Below, in pieces: positions 6,076 through 11,233 of a DNA stretch of 11,233 bases (positions are counted from its first letter, which is position 1; each line of letters starts with the position of its first letter). Below the pieces are notes generated by a model. It did no database searches. It had not been told where the DNA came from and saw only the letters and a program-made list of their open reading frames with translations. The stretch covers positions 1 through 11,233 of the forward strand of contig JADFGI010000064.1 in the NCBI GenBank assembly GCA_022567815.1. Reading direction: 5' to 3'. Source of the DNA: Nitrospinota bacterium (GTDB lineage Bacteria > Nitrospinota > Nitrospinia > Nitrospinales > VA-1). The translations under genes were made by a program, and so were the position numbers.

Positions 6076-7533
6076 GTGAAGCCGTCATTTCTCCTTCATA
6101 GAAAACGAAGCGTATTTTCCAGCCTTTTTTTATTTACCCTTTTTTCCCTTGCAGGGTTCCTTTCAGGTTGCTCGGGTTCCGATATCGAAAAAGGAAAAAC
6201 GTTTCGCATGTCGGTACGGGCCGAGCCGCCTACCTTGGACTGGACACTGGCCACCGACAGCATTTCCTTCAACCTGCTCACCAACCTTATGGAGGGGCTC
6301 ACGCAGTATAATGCCGACCTGGAAGCCGTCCCCGCCGTAGCCAAACGCTGGGAATTCTCCGAAGAAGGCAAGGTCATCACTTTTTATCTGCGCGACGATG
6401 TGTTCTGGACCGATGGGAAACGCGTCACCGCCGGGGATTTCGAGTATTCGTGGAAACGACTGCTCAATCCCGCAACCGCCGCGCAGTACGCTTATTTTTT
6501 ATTTGATATTGAAAACGCCGCCGAATTCAATTCCGGCAAAATCACCGATCCTTCCCAAGTGGGGGTTCGCGCGATTTCACCGCTGGTCCTGGAAGTCCGC
6601 TTGAAAAAACCGGTGGTCTATTTTCCCAGCATCACCACCTTCATGGTGACCTTTCCGCAGAGGCAGGATATCGTCAACAAATATGGAGATCTATGGACGG
6701 AACCGGAACACATCGTGACCAACGGCCCGTTCATCCTTGCCGAGTGGAAACACGAATACAAACTGATTTTAAAAGCCAACGACCGGCATTACGAAGGTCG
6801 ACCAGCAATCGATAAGGTTCTGGTTTATGTGGTGAAAGAGCCGACCACCGCGTTGACCCTTTTTGAAACCGGGGAGTTGGATATCCTGGAACTGCCGCCG
6901 GTGGCCGGCACGTCCTTGAGCAGCAGGTTCGGGGCTCCGCCGGGGGTGAAGTCCGTGGCCGTGGACATCACCGCACAAGTCGAGGGCGTCACGGCCTCGG
7001 TGACCAACGACAGTCGATTGCGTCTCGATGCGGATGAGGGCGTCACTTTCGTGTTCGGGTTTGACGGTCAGGACGCGCGACCCGACACCTCGGGTGTTCT
7101 CGCGGCCCTCGGAATCAACACGTTTTTCTCCGGATCAGACGCGCGCAGCATCGCCGTCAACGAGACGTTGAAAGCGCAGCCTTCGCTGCTGGCGTCCGCG
7201 TCCGTCTTTCTTCCCGGCGACGGCAGCATGGCCGGGCGCATCGCGCAGTTGAGCTCACTCGCCAGCAATAGGCTCGATGCCACGTCGATTCCCGCGTTCT
7301 ATCGCTTGATGGCCGGAGCTTCCGCCGTCGCGACCGCAGCGGCGCGGGACAACGTGGACGCGGCGTCTTCGATCCTGACTTCGCTTCAAACACAGCGGGA
7401 GAGCATCAGCGGTGTAAATCTCGACGAAGAGGCCATTCAGTTGATCAAGTTTCAACGGGCGTTTCAAGGAACAGCCCGGTTCATCGGTGTGGTGGATGAT
7501 CTGCTCGCGGAGCTGATCACCCTTGTTAGGTAG
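6076..7533 (+). CDS. chimeric ORF: OppA-like lipoprotein N-half / FlgK C-terminal part
   Basis: One 485-codon frame holds two unrelated partial proteins. Residues 1 to about 277 are the N-terminal half of a family 5 extracellular solute-binding protein (OppA/DppA): signal peptide with lipobox LSGC (Cys32), then MSVRAEPPTLDW, YSWKRLLNPATAAQYAYF and NGPFILAEW, all typical of peptide binders, which usually reach about 530 residues. From about residue 278 to 485 the sequence is FlgK, the first hook-filament junction protein: GVLAALGINTFF, then the closing GVNLDEEAIQLIKFQRAFQG (446-465) of the C-terminal helix that joins the D0 domain. FlgK's N-terminal half and the binder's C-terminal half are missing. 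The start is a GTG without a clear ribosome binding site. A lipidated binder fused to a secreted axial protein is not functional; an artefactual join is most likely. Confidence 0.8.
   Translation: MKPSFLLHRKRSVFSSLFLFTLFSLAGFLSGCSGSDIEKGKTFRMSVRAEPPTLDWTLATDSISFNLLTNLMEGLTQYNADLEAVPAVAKRWEFSEEGKVITFYLRDDVFWTDGKRVTAGDFEYSWKRLLNPATAAQYAYFLFDIENAAEFNSGKITDPSQVGVRAISPLVLEVRLKKPVVYFPSITTFMVTFPQRQDIVNKYGDLWTEPEHIVTNGPFILAEWKHEYKLILKANDRHYEGRPAIDKVLVYVVKEPTTALTLFETGELDILELPPVAGTSLSSRFGAPPGVKSVAVDITAQVEGVTASVTNDSRLRLDADEGVTFVFGFDGQDARPDTSGVLAALGINTFFSGSDARSIAVNETLKAQPSLLASASVFLPGDGSMAGRIAQLSSLASNRLDATSIPAFYRLMAGASAVATAAARDNVDAASSILTSLQTQRESISGVNLDEEAIQLIKFQRAFQGTARFIGVVDDLLAELITLVR
6901..6960. other. 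chimeric junction: oligopeptide-binding protein to FlgK
   Basis: Up to codons ELDILELPPVA (ending about 6906) the protein follows the peptide-binding family, where this motif normally continues into the hinge and second lobe. By VDITAQVEGVTASVTNDSRL (from about 6961) it is FlgK. The stretch between (GTSLSSRFGAPPGVK) cannot be assigned confidently. Codon choice becomes markedly richer in GC at the third position afterwards. The exact breakpoint is uncertain by about 60 bases. Confidence 0.75.
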
Positions 7534-7561
7534 GTTTCGCCCGGATTGTTCCGGGGCAAGC

Positions 7562-7589
7562 AGAACCGCGACTGTCAGAGAGCGGTTCT
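7562..7589 (+). promoter_or_regulatory. perfect hairpin between flgK and flgL
   Basis: AGAACCGC (7562-7569) is the exact reverse complement of GCGGTTCT (7582-7589), giving an 8-bp stem with a 12-base loop in the 72-base gap between the FlgK stop and the FlgL ATG. It ends 16 bases before the ATG and is not followed by a T-run, so an intercistronic processing or translation-tuning role is more likely than termination. This role is inferred. Confidence 0.5.
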
Positions 7590-7605
7590 AACGAGTAAAC
7601 GGATC

Positions 7606-9966
7606 ATGGCGATCAGTCCCATACAAGTTACGCGAATCAGTCACAACCTCCGTGCGAGTTTCGTGACCGAGTCGCTCCGGCGGACGCAGCGCGAGCTCTT
7701 TGCGGCTCAGGCGCGCATCGCTTCGGGCAGGGCGTTCGTCTCTGCGAGCGAAAACCCGATCGCTGCGGGGCGCGTGTTGGACCTTCGCAGCGCGCATGCC
7801 CGGCAGGATCAGTTTGTCGCCAACCTGCGGCAGGGTGCCAATTTCCTCGGCGCCAGCGAGAGCGCAATGCTCGAAATCAACGAACTGCTTATCGAAGCGG
7901 GTGCCGTGGCCAGCCAGAACGTCAGCAACCTGACCAGCGCCGAAGAACGTGAGGCCGAGTCGGTTGTGATCGCTGCCATCCGGGAACAGATCGTCGCCGT
8001 TGGAAACCGAAGCCTGCTCGGTCGATTCATTTTCGGCGGACGCATGACGACGGACCAACCGTTCCGATCCGCGCTCGGGGGAGTCGCCTACGTGGGCGAT
8101 ACGGCCGAGCTGGTCACGCGGGTCGATGACGGGCTGCTCTCGCCCATTAGCACACCGGGCAACCTCGTCTTTGGCGCGCTGTCCGAGTCCGTGTCCAACG
8201 GCCTGGACCTGTCGCCACCGCTCACCGAGACGACGAGACTGGATGACATCAACGGAATCGATCGGACCCGACTCGAGAGCGGTACGCTCGTTCTCAACGA
8301 GGTAGGCGGCACCGGAACCATCCATGTGGATTTGAGCGACGCCGAGACCCTCGGCGACGTAGTGACACTGATCAACGAAGCATCGTCTTCAGGAACGGCC
8401 GGGTATTCGGCGGCCTTGGGGGCGGCGGGCTTGGAGATCACGCCGGGCGCGTTGCCTCTTTCGATTACCGACACCGCGGGAGGCGCGATCGCCGCCAGTC
8501 TGGGCAGAACGGGAGTAGCCAGGTCGGCGGTCGTGGTCCTCGGGGCAACAATTTTCACATTTGTGATAGCCGTTTCTCCGTCCCCAGCTTCTGTAGATAG
8601 CGCAGGGAGGTTCAGATCTATTGGTGACGAAATAAGCTCGTTGGCGGATGAGCAAATTGACCGTGGCACAGGCGGACTGAGAGGACGTTCTGAAATCTGG
8701 CGAACAGCTCTTAGCCTGATCGTTAACCCAAAAGTTCCACAGGAAGAGCCGCGACTCAAGACTTTACTTCGACCGGTATACGGTCTCGGACCGGATATGT
8801 TCGTTCACTCTTACCCACTCGCTGTTTCACCGCGTTCAGTTATTGAGCTGCAGGCTAATGCCCACAATCTTCCGCTACACATTTTCGTGACCGCGGGACT
8901 CCTTGGTCTGATTTCCCTTGCCGCAGTGTTTGCGGGTCTGATTCTGATCGCAAAAAGGTTATTCTCTGGCTTACGGAAACATGTCCCCCGGGATTCGCTA
9001 CAACTAATTTTGGCCTCGGTGTTTTTGGCTGCGTTCATCGGTAAATCGATCGAAATGCAGACCGGTGTGCCGCGAGTATCGGATCTCACACCGGCCTTGG
9101 TAGTTCTCGGGGCTGTACTTGCCAGTTACGCGCTGACTGTGAGCGGGCCTGTGCCGATTGCTCGTCCAGACTCCTCTCGCCTTAGTGACAGGGCGACAGC
9201 AAGTTTAGGCGGGCGATTGATGATGATCGGTCTGGGGATGATGGGCATACTCCTGATGACGAGCATATTCATCGGGTGGGATGTGCGGCGACTCGGCTCG
9301 ACCGCAATTCTGACCAACTCGTCGAACTTAGTTTCCCCCATCGATGCCGGGGAAAGCTATTTAGAGGCCCATCGCCGTGCTCCAGACCGACAAAGCGTGA
9401 CTTACACACTGTACGAGTCGTACTTCACTACTTCTGCGACTTTGTATGCAGATGGTCGATCCGAACTCGCACAATCCCTTATCCTGCGTGCGCGGGAACT
9501 CTGGTTGGATGCGGAATCGCGGAACCCATACGAGCTTGGCGCTCAACTCGCGCTCGCCAAAATCGCGGCCACAATGGTGGAGCGGGGCCATTCTGAGTTC
9601 TCATCAGAACTACTCGAACGATACTCGAGAATTGCCGAGTATTATCCCGGATATCCGACGCTAACCGGGACCGCAGCCACTGCGGCTGCCAGCGTTGGAG
9701 AGTATGAGTTCGCCATAGAATTGGCCAACAATGCGATCAAGACCGAGAATCGCACCCACGGTTGGTCTAAAGCTTGGTTCGCAAGGGGTATCTCGCGATT
9801 TCTACTGGGGCTAGAGGATGAAGGTATTTCCGACTTGATCGTCGCTACAGAAAAACAGCCGGGGACTCAGGGGGCGCGACTTGCCCACTTAGCTCTAGCG
9901 AAGATTTACAGGGATAGAGGTGACCTGGACCGAGCGGAAATCCACGAGACCAAAGCATTGGAGTAA
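7606..9966 (+). CDS. chimeric ORF: FlgL N-part / O-antigen-ligase-like C-half with TPR tail
   Basis: From ATG 7606 the frame encodes 786 residues; a TTG 60 bases upstream gives an unlikely extension. Residues 1 to about 300 are FlgL, the second hook-filament junction protein: flagellin-like N-terminal coiled coil with IASGRAFVSASENPIAAGR, then FIFGGRMTTDQPF, then a flagellin IN-type motif (about 213-298). From about residue 301-309 it becomes an integral membrane protein with hydrophobic segments at about 309-323, 422-449, 465-480, 495-512 and 538-557. RSEIW (361-365), GLGPDMF and AHNLPLH (His420, Asn421) fit the O-antigen ligase/polymerase family (Wzy_C, PF04932). Residues about 580-786 are helical TPR-like repeats, last unit ALAKIYRDRGDLDRAEIH. 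FlgL lacks its C-terminus, the ligase its N-terminal membrane half. The fusion is probably artefactual. Confidence 0.8.
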   Translation: MAISPIQVTRISHNLRASFVTESLRRTQRELFAAQARIASGRAFVSASENPIAAGRVLDLRSAHARQDQFVANLRQGANFLGASESAMLEINELLIEAGAVASQNVSNLTSAEEREAESVVIAAIREQIVAVGNRSLLGRFIFGGRMTTDQPFRSALGGVAYVGDTAELVTRVDDGLLSPISTPGNLVFGALSESVSNGLDLSPPLTETTRLDDINGIDRTRLESGTLVLNEVGGTGTIHVDLSDAETLGDVVTLINEASSSGTAGYSAALGAAGLEITPGALPLSITDTAGGAIAASLGRTGVARSAVVVLGATIFTFVIAVSPSPASVDSAGRFRSIGDEISSLADEQIDRGTGGLRGRSEIWRTALSLIVNPKVPQEEPRLKTLLRPVYGLGPDMFVHSYPLAVSPRSVIELQANAHNLPLHIFVTAGLLGLISLAAVFAGLILIAKRLFSGLRKHVPRDSLQLILASVFLAAFIGKSIEMQTGVPRVSDLTPALVVLGAVLASYALTVSGPVPIARPDSSRLSDRATASLGGRLMMIGLGMMGILLMTSIFIGWDVRRLGSTAILTNSSNLVSPIDAGESYLEAHRRAPDRQSVTYTLYESYFTTSATLYADGRSELAQSLILRARELWLDAESRNPYELGAQLALAKIAATMVERGHSEFSSELLERYSRIAEYYPGYPTLTGTAATAAASVGEYEFAIELANNAIKTENRTHGWSKAWFARGISRFLLGLEDEGISDLIVATEKQPGTQGARLAHLALAKIYRDRGDLDRAEIHETKALE
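8500..8532. other. chimeric junction: FlgL to O-antigen-ligase-like protein
   Basis: The FlgL-type segment ends around AIAASLG (residue 300, about 8505) and a transmembrane segment VVVLGATIFTFVIAV starts at 8530. The eight residues between (RTGVARSA) belong clearly to neither. Base use shifts here from strongly GC-rich codons to a more mixed set. No flagellar filament-junction protein has a multi-pass membrane domain. Confidence 0.8.
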
Positions 9967-10375
9967 CGGCGGAATGTTCAGTCGAAACTATGTTGATCAT
10001 CTTGAAGCTCGACCAGCCAGTATCAGAAATCAATTTCCTCGAAATAAGGAGTGCGACCGAACTTCGTCGGTGTCCCGCTCGACACGCAACCACGTTCGCA
10101 ACCAAACCCGGTAACAGGCAGTTGTAATCCATCGTAGGTCGATGACTCCGTGCGGTAAGCCACGCCACTCAGTGGATGATTTTCGCACAACTTCAATCCG
10201 CTGGCGCGCGTGGAGCAGAGAACCGCTTCGGAATGAACCTAATGTAGTCTGATTCGGCTCAGCAGCGCGTGAGGTATATGTCACTACCGAGTACACCATC
10301 TATTTACCGCGTTTGGTAAACGCCTCTGTAATTGAGTCGCACAATGTTCACATCGAGATAATAACGGGGAAGACG
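9967..10375. other. gene-free region before the sulfatase
   Basis: I find no credible gene in these 409 bases. Short open frames on both strands lack ribosome binding sites and family patterns. A small inverted repeat TTTACC/GGTAAA lies at 10303-10320. The right end carries the sulfatase leader, including its ribosome binding site. Since both upstream genes are chimeric, a further join between unrelated DNA may lie here, but nothing visible marks one. Confidence 0.5.
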
Positions 10376-11233
10376 ATGCCAGATAGCGAAGCAAAGCTCA
10401 CCAAAAAGCCGAACATCATCGTCGTAATGGTCGACGACCTCGGCTACTCGGACCTCGGCTGCTACGGCGGCGAGATCAGCACGCCCAACATCGACTCGCT
10501 CGCTTACGGCGGACTTCGGTTTACGCAAATGTACAACGGCGCCCGGTGCTGTCCGTCGCGGGCCGCCTTGCTCACCGGCCTGCACCCGCACCAGGCCGGA
10601 ATCGGGCAAATGACCACCGACCTCGGCACCCCCGCCTACCAGGGTTACCTGCGCGACGGCTGCGTCACGATTGCCGAGGTGTTGAAAACCGCGGGCTACC
10701 GGACGCTCCTCTCCGGCAAATGGCACGTTTCCGGCAGCTGGGACAACCGCGACCGTGCCAACTGGGTCCTTGGCGACAAAAAACACCCACTTCCGAAGCA
10801 GCGGGGCTTCGACCGGTCGTTCGGACTGCTCAACGCCGCCGACTCGTACTGGAACCCGAAATCGCTGATCCTCGAAGACCAGCTGATCGATGTTGAGACC
10901 GACGATTTTCACATGACCGACGCCATCGTCGACCATGCCGTCGAGCAGATCGACGAATCGGTTGCAATGGGCATGCCCTTCTTCCAGTACGTCGCCTTCA
11001 CTGCTCCCCACTGGCCGCTGCACGCCCGGGAAGACGACATTGCGAAATACGAGGGCAACTATATGGCCGGGTACGACGCGATCCGAACGGCCCGCCACGA
11101 GGAGCAAAAGGGGCTGGGCGTTGTCGACGACAAGTGGGAGATTTCGCCACGCGACTCCGATTCTCCCGACTGGAAAGACGTCCAGAACAAGGAGTATGAA
11201 GACATCCGCATGGCCGTCTACTCGGCAATGGTC
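10376..11233 (+). CDS. sulfatase (type I, formylglycine-dependent), 3'-truncated by the window
   Basis: The first 286 residues of an arylsulfatase-family protein, open to the edge. PNIIVVMVDDLGYSDLGCYG (12-31) carries the metal-binding Asp20-Asp21. CCPSR (58-62) is the C-x-P-S-R signature in which Cys58 would be oxidised to the catalytic formylglycine, followed by AALLTG. SGKWH (113-117) supplies the conserved Lys115 and His117, and APHWP (210-214) the substrate-side His212. These enzymes hydrolyse sulfate esters of sugars, lipids or aryl compounds; the substrate cannot be read from the sequence. Family members are usually 450-600 residues. The ATG at 10376 follows a GGGGA ribosome binding site by about five bases. 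No signal peptide is visible, so it appears cytoplasmic unless the start is wrong. GC-rich codon use suggests a source such as Planctomycetota or a relative. Confidence 0.9.
   Translation, partial: MPDSEAKLTKKPNIIVVMVDDLGYSDLGCYGGEISTPNIDSLAYGGLRFTQMYNGARCCPSRAALLTGLHPHQAGIGQMTTDLGTPAYQGYLRDGCVTIAEVLKTAGYRTLLSGKWHVSGSWDNRDRANWVLGDKKHPLPKQRGFDRSFGLLNAADSYWNPKSLILEDQLIDVETDDFHMTDAIVDHAVEQIDESVAMGMPFFQYVAFTAPHWPLHAREDDIAKYEGNYMAGYDAIRTARHEEQKGLGVVDDKWEISPRDSDSPDWKDVQNKEYEDIRMAVYSAMV

Noticed and set aside
7588..8759. Long minus-strand open frames opposite FlgL
   Set aside because: Shadows of a GC-rich gene with strong FlgL motifs on the plus strand.
6076..9966. Two novel fusion proteins (binder-FlgK and FlgL-ligase) as a new biological system
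   Set aside because: Each half is a truncated member of an unrelated family with incompatible location; two such fusions in tandem point to chimeric sequence, not to new biology.
10303..10320. TTTACC/GGTAAA inverted repeat as an operator
   Set aside because: Only six bases per arm with no second copy and no regulator nearby; could be chance.
10332..10362. Promoter TTGAGT / GATAAT before the sulfatase
   Set aside because: Spacing is 19 bases and the implied transcript start would fall inside or after the ribosome binding site.
10304..11107. 267-codon open frame on the minus strand
   Set aside because: Antisense to the clearly recognisable sulfatase; long only because GC-rich DNA has few stops.
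1..11233. CRISPR arrays, tRNA or rRNA genes
   Set aside because: No regularly spaced direct repeats with unique spacers and no cloverleaf or rRNA-like sequence seen on either strand.

Overview
The window looks like a mosaic of DNA from several bacterial sources, not one continuous locus. Positions 1 to about 6,905 form one coherent block: moderate GC, AT-rich gaps full of palindromic repeats, lipoprotein and TPR genes, two leucine-rich-repeat (LRR) genes, an FkbM-type methyltransferase and the first half of an oligopeptide-binding lipoprotein. This suits an environmental Gram-negative bacterium; the LRR/TPR-rich content and repeat style fit Nitrospinota or a deltaproteobacterial relative. That assignment is an inference and cannot be proved from the sequence alone.

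At about 6,905-6,960 the oligopeptide-binding protein switches, without a frame break, into the C-terminal part of the flagellar hook-associated protein FlgK. It is followed by FlgL in the usual flgK-flgL order, in GC-rich DNA. At about 8,500-8,530 FlgL switches, again in frame, into the membrane C-terminal half of an O-antigen-ligase-like protein with a TPR tail, in DNA of different composition. After a gene-free stretch (9,967-10,375), a GC-rich sulfatase starts and runs off the right edge. Neither fused reading frame makes biological sense, so chimeric assembly or amplification is the simplest explanation.

Layout: 1-495 holds no gene, only a 112-bp inverted-repeat element and several GC-rich hairpins. 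496-927 (-) is a TPR lipoprotein. 1009-1088 (-) is a PDZ-like relic. 1085-1630 (+) is a double zinc-ribbon protein. 1666-2043 (-) is a membrane-anchored TPR protein. 2228-2386 is a MITE-like element with terminal inverted repeats, a 4-bp flanking duplication and a nested palindrome. 2436-2701 (+) is a decayed lipoprotein gene. 2702-4180 and 4184-4849 (-) are two LRR genes in one transcription unit, built on an exact 27-residue repeat. 5262-6017 (+) is the FkbM methyltransferase. 6076-7533 (+) is the OppA/FlgK chimera, 7606-9966 (+) the FlgL/O-antigen-ligase chimera, and 10376-11233 (+) the partial sulfatase.

Apart from the LRR pair and the flgK-flgL fragment, neighbouring genes show no obvious shared pathway. 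I found no credible new defence, biosynthetic or mobile system. The most informative points are the two in-frame chimeric junctions, the MITE with its target duplication, the strict 27-residue LRR lattice with one 6-residue break, and the gene relics.
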